A stretch of 64,000 nucleotides of DNA from JBDFMH01 sp047238125 (lineage in GTDB: Bacteria; Pseudomonadota; Alphaproteobacteria; Sphingomonadales; Sphingomonadaceae). This document shows positions 42,860 to 50,740 of this stretch, one piece after another; position 1 is the first letter of the stretch, and each line of letters starts with the position of its first letter. A program made the translations under genes and the position numbers. Below the pieces are notes generated by a model. It was given only the letters and a program-made list of their open reading frames with translations, did no database searches and was not told the origin of the DNA. The stretch is taken from assembly GCF_047238125.1 (NCBI RefSeq), contig NZ_JBDFMH010000001.1, positions 744,001-808,000 on the forward strand, written 5' to 3'.

Positions 42860-43437
42860 GGAACGTTCGACCAGACGAGATCGCCGGGGCCGCGTTCGCC
42901 GAGCGGGCGGAGCGTGGCGAACATGCCCTGGTCGCGGATCTCGCCGGAAGGACGGTTGTCGTTCCAGTCCATCACCACCTGGCGCTTGGCGATCCGCCAT
43001 TCGCCGTCGCGCCGCTCGAGCCGATCGAGATAGCGGCCGCCGAAATAGAAATGATGGTGATTCGGATCGAGCCCGCTCTTGTCGAACTTTTCCATGTAGC
43101 GCGATCCGAAGATCTCATGCGCCTTTTCAGCGCGCACCTTGTGGTAGGCGAACAGATAGGCTTCGCTGGTGCAGACGTCGCCTTTCACCTCCATGTGGAT
43201 GTTCATGATGGCGTGCATCGTCACCTCGAACCATTCCTGGATTTCGCGGACGATATATTCGGCGAATTCGGCGGCGTTGCCGTTGAACACGCCGTGGTTG
43301 TCGATGCCGTCCGGCCAGTAGACCGATGCCATCAGCGGCGCATCCGCGCGATCGAGCGCGCGGCAATATTTGGTGAGCACCGCATAGCAATCACGGCGGT
43401 CCACCAGATCCTGTAGATCGGCTTCGCTGACGGGCAT
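42856..43437 (-). CDS. SnoaL/NTF2-like protein (B)
   Basis: Encodes 193 aa, starting MPVSEADLQDLVDRRDCYAV. It aligns along its whole length with the downstream paralogue: YCRALDRADAPLMASVYWPDGIDNHGVF, MNIHMEVKGDVCTSEAYLF and GGRYLDRLERRDGEWRIAKRQVVMDWNDN. The middle part (HEIFGSRYMEKFDKSGLDPNHHHFYFGG) is richer in His. Tandem duplication is evident. It starts 57 bp after the ABM-domain gene stop, so both are likely in the ligase operon, and the stop is translationally coupled to paralogue A. Confidence 0.87.
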   Translation of the reverse strand: MPVSEADLQDLVDRRDCYAVLTKYCRALDRADAPLMASVYWPDGIDNHGVFNGNAAEFAEYIVREIQEWFEVTMHAIMNIHMEVKGDVCTSEAYLFAYHKVRAEKAHEIFGSRYMEKFDKSGLDPNHHHFYFGGRYLDRLERRDGEWRIAKRQVVMDWNDNRPSGEIRDQGMFATLRPLGERGPGDLVWSNVP

Positions 43438-43494
43438 GGCTCTCTCCTGTCGGGGCGTTGCGCCCTTTTCTGCGTCCGGGTTTGCCTCGGACAG

Positions 43495-43791
43495 TCAGCC
43501 CAGCGATCGGTAGAAGCTCAGCTCCATGTCGCTTGCCAGGCAATCGAGCACGGGCGGCACCAGCCGATCGTGGAAATCGATGTGCATGTGATGCTCGAAC
43601 GCGGCATCGTCCTTGAAGGTGGCGACGACCAGGAAGACAGTCGGGTCGTCGTCGGACTGGAACAGCTCGTACACGCGCGCATCCGGTTCCTGCGCGAAGA
43701 CGAGATCCTTGAGTTCGGTCTGCAAAGCGATCAGCTCATCGACGCGATCGGGCTTGCAGCGGAGCGTGGCGACGAAGCTCTTGGCGCTCAT
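43495..43791 (-). CDS. Antibiotic biosynthesis monooxygenase (ABM) domain protein (2)
   Basis: Encodes 98 aa, starting MSAKSFVATLRCKPDRVDELIALQTEL. ABM/YgiN-like ferredoxin fold with VYELFQSDDDPTVFLVVATFKDDAAFEHHMHIDFHDRLVP. Small dimeric members act as quinol or anthrone monooxygenases, or as haem-degrading or purely structural proteins. The start overlaps the ligase stop by 4 bp. A second ABM protein lies on the other side of the ligase gene. Confidence 0.88.
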   Translation of the reverse strand: MSAKSFVATLRCKPDRVDELIALQTELKDLVFAQEPDARVYELFQSDDDPTVFLVVATFKDDAAFEHHMHIDFHDRLVPPVLDCLASDMELSFYRSLG

Positions 43792-45428
43792 GCCGCTGCC
43801 CCCAGTCCCAGTTCCTCGACAAGTTCGGTGCGCAGCCTGAACTTCTGGATCTTGCTGGTCGACATCGGCCAGGCCTTCACGAAGCGGATGTGGCGCGGAG
43901 TCTTGAAGCTGGCGAGCTTGCCCTTGCAGTGCTGGATCAGCTCGGCTTCGCCCGCGGCGGCGCCATCGACCAGTTCCACGAAGGCGGCCGGCACCTCGAC
44001 ATAGCGATCGTCGGGGATGCCGACGACCTGCGCCAGCTTCACCGCCGGGTGGGTCTGCAGCATCGCCTCGATCTCGGCGGCGGCGACATTCTCGCCGCCC
44101 ACCTTCAGCATGTCCTTGGTGCGGCCATGGAACATGATGTGGCCGCTATCGTCGAACGCGCCGATATCGCCGGTGTGGAACCAGCCGTCGCGGATCACCT
44201 CCGCCGTCTTTTCGGGGGCATTGTAATAGCCGCTGAGCATGCCGGGGCCGCGGATCACGATCTCGCCCTTGCCGCCGACAGCGACATCCTCGCCGGTTTC
44301 CGGATCGACGATACGGACATCCCATCCGTCGATCGGCGCGCCGCAGCGGCCGGTGCGCAGATCCCAGCTGTCGTCGATATGGCTGGTGGTGACGGTGCCT
44401 GCGCCTTCGGTCAGGCCATAGGTGCCGACCTGGATGGTGTGCGGCATCGCTGCGCAGACGGCATCGCGGATCCAGGTGGGCTGGACCGCGAAGTTGGAAT
44501 TCATCAGTCGCAACTTGGAAAGATTGGTGGTCTTGAACGTCGGGTGCGTGATCAGATCCTGCATGATCGTGACGAACGACGGATAGGCGATCGTCGCGCC
44601 TTCGCGGCCCAGCATCTCGAGCGCGATGCCGGCTTCGAAATGGGGGACGGTCATGTAGGGGCCGCCAAGATCGAGAATCATCGTCATCGGCAGGATGCCT
44701 GCGATGTGGAAGATCGGTAGCGGCGACCAGACCTTGTCTTCGGCCGTCACGCGATAGCGGCGGCCGAGGCTGCGGCTGTTGCCGATCTGCGCGGCGTGGC
44801 TGATCAGTGCGCCCTTCGGATTGGCGGTGGTGCCCGACGTGTAGAGGATGAACGCGATATCCTGCGGATCGACCGAATCGATGCGCGCGTCGACATCGGC
44901 GTCGCTGACGCCGGACCCCATCGCCAGCGCGTCGGCCCCGCTGAGCAGCCCTTGCGCGCACGGCTCGTCGATGCAGACGATGGTGCGCAGCATCGGCGCT
45001 TCGTCCAGCTGGAGCGCGCGCGGGTCGGACGCAGCGGCCAGCGAGGGGAGGGCGGCCTTCAGCCGCTGCCCGAAATCGAGCGAGTCGGCCACCTTGCCTG
45101 TGGTGAACAGCGCGACGAGATCGGCATCCTTGACGAGGAACGCCAGTTCATGCGCCTGATAGCGGGCATTGACCGGCACCGCGACGGCGCCGGCCATCGT
45201 GATGCCGAACAGCAGCTCGACGAACTCGGGACGCGTCGTCAGCAGGATGCCGACATTCTGACCGGGTTGCACGCCCATCGCGATCACCGTCTTCGCCCAG
45301 GCGCGCGCCCGCGCTTGGAGATCGGCGTAGGAAAGGCTGCGATCCGGAAAGATCAGCGCGGGGGCATCGGCATATCGTGCCGCCGACGTGCGGAGCAGTT
45401 CGCCGAAGGTGAGCGGAGCCTCGCTCAT
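43788..45428 (-). CDS. Acyl-CoA synthetase (AMP-forming)
   Basis: Encodes 546 aa of the ANL superfamily. Motifs: FILYTSGTTANPKGALISH near residue 195, YGLTEGAGTVTTSH near 340, GWFHTGDIGAFDDSGHIMFHGRTKDMLKVGGENVAAAEIE near 420-460, and the C-terminal catalytic Lys in TSKIQKFRLR near 530. It activates a carboxylic acid to its CoA ester, the entry step for beta-oxidation-like or aldolytic chain shortening. It is flanked by two ABM-domain genes with 4-bp overlaps, all apparently controlled by CATG palindrome 3. Confidence 0.95.
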   Translation of the reverse strand: MSEAPLTFGELLRTSAARYADAPALIFPDRSLSYADLQARARAWAKTVIAMGVQPGQNVGILLTTRPEFVELLFGITMAGAVAVPVNARYQAHELAFLVKDADLVALFTTGKVADSLDFGQRLKAALPSLAAASDPRALQLDEAPMLRTIVCIDEPCAQGLLSGADALAMGSGVSDADVDARIDSVDPQDIAFILYTSGTTANPKGALISHAAQIGNSRSLGRRYRVTAEDKVWSPLPIFHIAGILPMTMILDLGGPYMTVPHFEAGIALEMLGREGATIAYPSFVTIMQDLITHPTFKTTNLSKLRLMNSNFAVQPTWIRDAVCAAMPHTIQVGTYGLTEGAGTVTTSHIDDSWDLRTGRCGAPIDGWDVRIVDPETGEDVAVGGKGEIVIRGPGMLSGYYNAPEKTAEVIRDGWFHTGDIGAFDDSGHIMFHGRTKDMLKVGGENVAAAEIEAMLQTHPAVKLAQVVGIPDDRYVEVPAAFVELVDGAAAGEAELIQHCKGKLASFKTPRHIRFVKAWPMSTSKIQKFRLRTELVEELGLGAAA

Positions 45429-45724
45429 GCTGGGCGCTCCAGATCATACAGCAGCTCGCGCGAATAGCTGCCATCCATGCATTCGAGCATCTTGGCGATG
45501 ATCGGCTTGCCATGCTCGGTTTCCATATGCGCCTTGTCGGCCGCCTCGTCGACGAAGGACTCGTACACCGCGAACATGCCGGGCTCTTCTAGCCGAAAGA
45601 ATTTGAAACCGAGCGTGCCGGGTTCGCGCGTGGTCGCGAGCGATTCCATCTCCTTGGCCAGCGAGACGAATTCAGCCTCTCGATCGGCCTTGATGCGGAA
45701 GCGCGACAGGAAACTATACGCCAA
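45425..45724 (-). CDS. ABM-domain protein (1)
   Basis: Encodes 99 aa from TTG 45724 (MAYSFLSRFRIKADREAEF), with AGAGGATG before it. An in-frame ATG further upstream would pull the operator region into the protein and was rejected. Dimeric alpha/beta ferredoxin-like ABM fold: LATTREPGTLGFKFFRLEEPGMFAVYESFVDEAADKAHMETEHGKPI. It is the first gene of the ligase operon, and its stop overlaps the ligase start (ATGA). Confidence 0.85.
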   Translation of the reverse strand: MAYSFLSRFRIKADREAEFVSLAKEMESLATTREPGTLGFKFFRLEEPGMFAVYESFVDEAADKAHMETEHGKPIIAKMLECMDGSYSRELLYDLERPA

Positions 45725-45780
45725 GGGATCATCCTCTCGATTCGCCGCGGGCAGTTTCACGCGCCGTCGCGGCCGATAGA

Positions 45781-45798
45781 AAACAATCATGCATGATT
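45781..45798. promoter_or_regulatory. CATG palindrome 3 (ligase operon)
   Basis: AAACAATCATGCATGATT; the inner AATCATGCATGATT is a perfect 14-bp palindrome. It lies 56 bp before the start of the ABM-ligase-SnoaL operon on the minus strand. Confidence 0.7.
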
Positions 45799-45905
45799 TT
45801 TCAAGCATCTTGTTCGCGAGCTCGGCATTGCGCCTTGTGCGCCTGCGAACATGCCCCGGCTTATAGCAGATTGTTGCTTTGTGACCACAATGTCGTTCGC
45901 CAAAG

Positions 45906-45923
45906 AAAAAGTCATGCATGACT
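45906..45923. promoter_or_regulatory. CATG palindrome 4 (TonB receptor)
   Basis: AAAAAGTCATGCATGACT; the inner AGTCATGCATGACT is a perfect 14-bp palindrome. It ends about 90 bp before the TonB receptor start and is the weakest match to the outer part of the motif. Confidence 0.65.
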
Positions 45924-46014
45924 GATTGCAATCCGTTGCGCAGCCGCTCTATGTTCGCCCGGCAAACACGCGAGTGGACCAGTTTCGAAGTCCGCCGTTA
46001 CCGGGAGGAGAGCG

Positions 46015-48558
46015 ATGATGACCTTGAGGGGACTCCATAATAGCGTTGCGTCCGCGGTGCTGGCCACAGGCCTGATCGCAGGCCCTGCCTTGGCTCAGGA
46101 CGCGACGACCGATCCGGTGCCTGCTGCCGACGCGCAGCCCGGCCCGAATACCGTGACCAATGCCGCCGGCGCCCCGTCGGCGACCAACGCCCCGGCCGAC
46201 GATGGCGGCTTGGCCGAGATCGTCGTCACGGCCACGCGTCGCGATTCCAACCTGCAGCGCACGCCGATCGCGGTGTCCGCGGTGGACAGCACGCTGATCG
46301 AACAGTCGCAGCCGCGCGATCTGGGCGAGATCGCGGCGTTCGTGCCGAACTTCTCCGCCGCGACGATCACCAACTTCAACGCCGCCTCGTTTGCGCTGCG
46401 CGGCGTGAGCGTGAACACGATCATCGTCTATTTCGAGCCGCCGGTGGGCGTGCTGGTAGACGATTTCGTCGTGCCATCGGTGCAGACCCAGCTGCTCGAT
46501 ACGTTCGACATCGCGCAGGTCGAAGTGCTGCGCGGGCCGCAGGGCACGCTGTTCGGCAAGAACACTACCGGCGGCGCCGTCACCGTGCGCACCAAGCGCC
46601 CCGAGATGAACGTCATCGGCACCGAGGGCCGCTTCCAATATGGCAGCTTCGGCACCAACAAGGTGCAGGCATCAGCCAACATCCCGATCCTGGATGACGT
46701 GCTGGCGCTGCGCCTGGTCGGCGGGTTCGAGAAGAGCGACGGCTATTACCGCAACGGCGCGTGCTACAATGTGTCCGACTTCACCGGCAGCAAGTTCAAC
46801 GGGCGGGTCGGCTGTCTCGACGGCCGGCGGCTGGGCGGCAAGGAAGTCTGGAACGCGCGCGCAAAACTGCTGTTCGAGCCGACCGACACGATCAGCGCAC
46901 TGCTGCAATATGAATATATCCGCGATCGCTCGGACGCGATCCCGTCGGTCAACGAGAATACGCTGTTCCAGGGGCCAGGCGGGGCCGGCTCGTTCCTGAC
47001 GACTCTGCTCGGCGTGGCGGTGCCCAACCCGAACAGCAACGATCCGCTTGATAACGCATCGTCGTCGGAGCGTTTCTCGGGGCTGGTCACGCTGCCGCTG
47101 GGCCAGCGCATCAATGTGGACGGCGTCTATCTGAACGTTGATTTCGATCTCGGGCTCGGCACGCTGACCTCGGTTTCGGGCTATCGCTTCCAGCGGTCGC
47201 GGCTGCCCAACAGTTACGCCGGTGCCACTGCGATCGCCGCCGATGGCGAAGCGCTTTCCTTCTTTGACGCCAACCGCGACGATGACCGCAAGACCTATCA
47301 GCAGGAACTGCGCTTCGCGTCCGATTTCGGCGGCGCGTTCGATATCGTGGCGGGCGGCTTCTACCAGAAGGACGAAACCGACTTCTGCGTGGCGCAGCTG
47401 TTGGGCTTCCTCGATCTGGTCGGCCCGCCGACGCCTTATGGCCGGTGGAACGTGACGCCCTACACGCTGTGCAATGCGCAGAAGGCGGAATCCAAGGCGG
47501 TGTTCGCCGAAGGCACGTTGAAGGTCGGCGACACGATCACGCTGACCGCGGGTGCGCGCTACAGCTGGGACGACAAGGTGTGGCGCGGCCGGCAGCAGAC
47601 CTTCACCCAGGATCTGGGGACACCGGTGCGGCCGATCACGATCAACAGCCCGCTGGATCTGAGCGTTTACAACTTCCCCGACAATGTGCTGCGCGTGGAG
47701 GCGCACGACAAGAAGCTGACCTATCGGGCCAGCGTCGGCTGGCAGGCGGCGCCGACCTTCTTCGCCTATGCGACTGCATCGCGCGGCTACAAGGGCGGTG
47801 GGTTCAACGACCAGGCCGGCAGCTTCGCACCGTTCGGCAATGATTTCGTGGCGTTCGCGCAGGCTGCGCAGGCGACCCGACCGGAAACCGCGGACAGCTA
47901 CGAAGCCGGCTTCAAGAGCGAATTCTTCGATCGCAAGCTGCGCTTCAACCTCACCGGCTTCTACGTGAAGTACAAGAATCTGCAGAAGAACATCAACGTG
48001 CCGATCGTCGTGAATGGGCAGCCGAACCAGTTCACGCAATTCCAGAACGCGGCGAGCGCAACCGTGAAGGGCATCGAGGCGGAAGCGTCGGCAGTGCTGT
48101 TCGAAGGCTTCACGCTTCGCGGCGTGCTGGGATATCAGGACGGCAAATATGGCGAATATGATGCGCCGGGCTCGGGCTATGATCTCGGCTCCGCTCCACT
48201 CGACCGTGCGCCGAAATGGCAGTGGACGACCGATGCCTCGTGGCAGATCCCGCTGGGCACAGACTACAAGGTCCAGCTGAACGGCAATGTCGCCTATACC
48301 AGCCGCAATCTTTCGACCCAGGCGATCGATACGCCGTTCGGTAACACGTATCTCAACGCGCGCACGCTGGTGAATGCATCGATCACGCTGGCGGAAGCGG
48401 AGGATAACTATTTCGTCCGCCTGATCGGTCGCAACCTGACCGACGAGCGCTACCGGGTGGCGTCGCAGAACGTGGCCGGCCTGTGGCTCAACACCCAGTT
48501 CGGTCCGCCGCGTTATTATGGCGTCGAGGTCGGCTTCAAGTTCGGCCGGGGTCGGTGA
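46015..48558 (+). CDS. TonB-dependent outer membrane receptor
   Basis: Encodes 847 aa with a signal peptide (residues about 1-30, ending LAQD). An Ala/Pro-rich linker leads to the TonB box-like EIVVTATRRDSNLQRTPIAV near residue 70, the plug with VEVLRGPQGTLFGKNTTGGAV near 165, and the beta barrel ending GVEVGFKFGRGR. A GGGAGGAG ribosome site precedes the ATG. Sphingomonad receptors of this size often import plant- or lignin-derived or polycyclic compounds, and its place in the island suggests it takes up the island's substrate, but the ligand is unknown. It is divergent from the ligase operon. Confidence 0.94.
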   Translation: MMTLRGLHNSVASAVLATGLIAGPALAQDATTDPVPAADAQPGPNTVTNAAGAPSATNAPADDGGLAEIVVTATRRDSNLQRTPIAVSAVDSTLIEQSQPRDLGEIAAFVPNFSAATITNFNAASFALRGVSVNTIIVYFEPPVGVLVDDFVVPSVQTQLLDTFDIAQVEVLRGPQGTLFGKNTTGGAVTVRTKRPEMNVIGTEGRFQYGSFGTNKVQASANIPILDDVLALRLVGGFEKSDGYYRNGACYNVSDFTGSKFNGRVGCLDGRRLGGKEVWNARAKLLFEPTDTISALLQYEYIRDRSDAIPSVNENTLFQGPGGAGSFLTTLLGVAVPNPNSNDPLDNASSSERFSGLVTLPLGQRINVDGVYLNVDFDLGLGTLTSVSGYRFQRSRLPNSYAGATAIAADGEALSFFDANRDDDRKTYQQELRFASDFGGAFDIVAGGFYQKDETDFCVAQLLGFLDLVGPPTPYGRWNVTPYTLCNAQKAESKAVFAEGTLKVGDTITLTAGARYSWDDKVWRGRQQTFTQDLGTPVRPITINSPLDLSVYNFPDNVLRVEAHDKKLTYRASVGWQAAPTFFAYATASRGYKGGGFNDQAGSFAPFGNDFVAFAQAAQATRPETADSYEAGFKSEFFDRKLRFNLTGFYVKYKNLQKNINVPIVVNGQPNQFTQFQNAASATVKGIEAEASAVLFEGFTLRGVLGYQDGKYGEYDAPGSGYDLGSAPLDRAPKWQWTTDASWQIPLGTDYKVQLNGNVAYTSRNLSTQAIDTPFGNTYLNARTLVNASITLAEAEDNYFVRLIGRNLTDERYRVASQNVAGLWLNTQFGPPRYYGVEVGFKFGRGR

Positions 48559-48564
48559 TCCGGA

Positions 48565-48627
48565 CGGCGGCCATGATCGGCCGCCGGCCGTTTGCCGCGG
48601 GCGAAGGCTTCGGCCCCCGCCCGCGGC
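48565..48627. terminator. Double hairpin between convergent TonB and AhpD-like genes
   Basis: CGGCGGCC / GGCCGCCG (48565-48586, 6-nt loop) is followed by a 10-bp perfect stem GCCGCGGGCG / CGCCCGCGGC (48594-48627, 14-nt loop). There is no T run. The strong tandem stems between convergent genes suggest a two-way terminator. Confidence 0.5.
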
Positions 48628-48635
48628 GGACGGCA

Positions 48636-49196
48636 TCACGCCGCCAGCGTATCTTCCATGCACACCGTATCGAGCTGCAGGATGTGGGTGACGCGGCCGA
48701 GCGCGATCCAGGCGCCGCAGCAAAGCGTGAGATCGACAATCTCGGCATCGCTGAACTGGGCGTGCAGGCGCGTCCAGAACGCCTCGTCCTCCTCGAAGCC
48801 GCGCGGATCGTCCGACATGCGCTCCGCGAACTCGATCGCGATCCGCTCGCGCGCATCGAAGGCGTCCGCGCTGCGCCAATCGGCGATCGCGCCATAGAAG
48901 GCCTCGTCGGGCTTCGTGCCGCCACGGGCGACGACCGACTGCGTGGAATCTCCGCCCACCGAATCGAGATAGCCATCCAGGTGCTGCGCGGCGCGGAAGC
49001 CCTGGCACACCATGCAGCCGTTGATCTGCGCGATGCGGAAGCGCGCCGCTTCCATCACACGCAGCGGCAAGCGCGACGACTGATAGACCGCCTTGGCATA
49101 GCCGCCACCGGCCGCCCCGATCTCGGGCGCGTAATGGCCGAGCGTATAGCCGAGCGGATCATGCTGTTGATCGTTGGGGACGTGGATACGCGCCAT
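48636..49196 (-). CDS. Carboxymuconolactone decarboxylase/AhpD-like protein
   Basis: Encodes 186 aa from ATG 49196 (MARIHVPNDQQ); the upstream frame is longer but reads through the intergenic region. The AhpD-type core reads MEAARFRIAQINGCMVCQGF with Cys61 and Cys64 as the redox pair, then FAERMSDDPRGF and LTLCCGAWIALGRV. Members act as alkyl hydroperoxidase-like proteins or decarboxylases. Convergent to the TonB receptor and divergent from the second Rieske gene. The role in the island is unclear; defence against peroxide from oxygenase uncoupling is one idea. Confidence 0.88.
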   Translation of the reverse strand: MARIHVPNDQQHDPLGYTLGHYAPEIGAAGGGYAKAVYQSSRLPLRVMEAARFRIAQINGCMVCQGFRAAQHLDGYLDSVGGDSTQSVVARGGTKPDEAFYGAIADWRSADAFDARERIAIEFAERMSDDPRGFEEDEAFWTRLHAQFSDAEIVDLTLCCGAWIALGRVTHILQLDTVCMEDTLAA

Positions 49197-49357
49197 CGGG
49201 ACTCTCCTTTGTCTTCCGCATTCGATCAGCGCATAACATCGATCCCGAGTCGATCCAATCAACGAATGGCGAAGGCGTGATATCTGGAAATAGACCGCGC
49301 CTGATCCGAAACGAAACTCGAACCCGCGACTGTCGATTCGCGGCCCGGAGGTGAGTG

Positions 49358-50740
49358 ATGTCTGCAAATGCTGCCTATGATTACCGGCGGACCTGGCCGA
49401 TCAACCCGGAAGCCCCGGCCGACAGCTTCGAGGCAAAGGCGCCCTATATCGATCATGGTGTAGCGCCGATCGATGGCGAGCGTTACTGGACGACCGAGTG
49501 GATGGAGCGCGAGCGCACCCATTTGTGGGCGAAGGTCTGGAACTGGGCCGGTCGGGTCGAGCAGATTCCCGATGCCGGGGATTTCATCACCTTCGAGATC
49601 GGACGCGAAAGCTTCATCATCACGCGCAACGAGGATGGCGACATCCGCGCCTTTTTCAACCTCTGCCCGCACCGCGGCAACCGGCTGGTGCAGGGCGAGG
49701 GATCGGTGAGCGGTGGCTTCACCTGCCCGTTCCACCGCTGGCAGTTCGACCTGGACGGCATCAACACGCAGGTCACCGATCGCGAGACGTTCCGCCCCGA
49801 GGCGCTGTGCCGCGACACCAGCCTGACGCCGGTGCGCTGCGAGACCTGGGAAGGGTTCATCTTCATCAATATGGATCGCGACGCCCAGCCGCTGCTCGAG
49901 CATCTCGGCCCACTGGTCGAACATGCCAAGCCCTACCGGCTGGCGGAGATGCGGATCCTGCGCTGGATGCGATCGACCTGGGATTCGAACTGGAAGGTGG
50001 GCGTGGACGGCTTCAACGAGGCCTATCACGTCCATGCGATCCACCCCGAGATCCTGACCGTCTTCAACGATTATCACGCGCAGATCGATCTCTATCCCAA
50101 CGGCATGAGCCGGATGGTGACGAAGTTCGCGCATGAAAGCCCGCGCTATCCCGATGCGAAGGCCGATCAGCTGAACCCCGGTCTGCGCGCCACCATGATC
50201 GAGGTCGGCCTCGATCCCGACAGTTTCATCGGGCGGATGGAGGAGGTGCGACCCGCGGTGCAGAAGGCCAAGCGCGAGCGCGCGGCCCGGCTGGGGCTCG
50301 ATTATTCGGGTTTCCTGGACAATCAGCTGACCGACGACTGGAACTACGACATCTTCCCCAACATCCAGATGGGCATCCATCCGGAAGGGGTGAGCCTGCT
50401 CTATTTCCGCCCGCACAAGCATGATCCGCGCAAGTTCATCTTCGACGTGATCGTGATGATGCATCCTCAGGAGGATCCGAAGATCCTGCCGCCGGCCTAT
50501 ATGGGCCTGCCCGAAGGCTGGGACATTTCCGGCCGCGAACTGGCGCAGCCACAGGAGATCGACTGGCGCGACGGCGGGCTGGGTCAGGTGTTCGATCAGG
50601 ATAGCGGCCTGTTCCCGCTGGTGCAGGAAGGGATCGAGAGCCTCGGCTATCGCGGCGCGATCCTGTCCGAACAGGAACAGCGGATCGGCCATTTCCATGC
50701 CGAGCTGGACCGATACATGGGTGTGGAGCGCAAGGCGTGA
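49358..50740 (+). CDS. Rieske non-heme iron oxygenase, alpha subunit (2)
   Basis: Encodes 460 aa from ATG 49358 (MSANAAYDYRRTW), with GGAGG before it. Rieske ligands are Cys103, His105, Cys123 and His126 (CPHRG and CPFHRW). The catalytic domain reads NWKVGVDGFNEAYHVHAIHPEI. The protein shares the EIGRESFIITRNEDG and TDRETFRPEALC blocks with the third and fourth Rieske proteins. TGATG links it to the PQQ dehydrogenase, implying linked expression. No beta subunit, ferredoxin or reductase gene is nearby. Confidence 0.94.
   Translation: MSANAAYDYRRTWPINPEAPADSFEAKAPYIDHGVAPIDGERYWTTEWMERERTHLWAKVWNWAGRVEQIPDAGDFITFEIGRESFIITRNEDGDIRAFFNLCPHRGNRLVQGEGSVSGGFTCPFHRWQFDLDGINTQVTDRETFRPEALCRDTSLTPVRCETWEGFIFINMDRDAQPLLEHLGPLVEHAKPYRLAEMRILRWMRSTWDSNWKVGVDGFNEAYHVHAIHPEILTVFNDYHAQIDLYPNGMSRMVTKFAHESPRYPDAKADQLNPGLRATMIEVGLDPDSFIGRMEEVRPAVQKAKRERAARLGLDYSGFLDNQLTDDWNYDIFPNIQMGIHPEGVSLLYFRPHKHDPRKFIFDVIVMMHPQEDPKILPPAYMGLPEGWDISGRELAQPQEIDWRDGGLGQVFDQDSGLFPLVQEGIESLGYRGAILSEQEQRIGHFHAELDRYMGVERKA

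Noticed and set aside
46672..49008. A 778-residue open frame opposite the TonB receptor
   Set aside because: It is a mirror frame of high-GC codon bias, rich in Arg/Gly/Ala with no motif. Similar long antisense frames opposite the PrsK/PrsR, Rieske and PQQ genes were rejected for the same reason.
49197..49357. A sixth CATG palindrome before Rieske 2
   Set aside because: No CATG-centred palindrome is present in this gap. The region between the AhpD-like gene and Rieske 2 shows no match to the motif.
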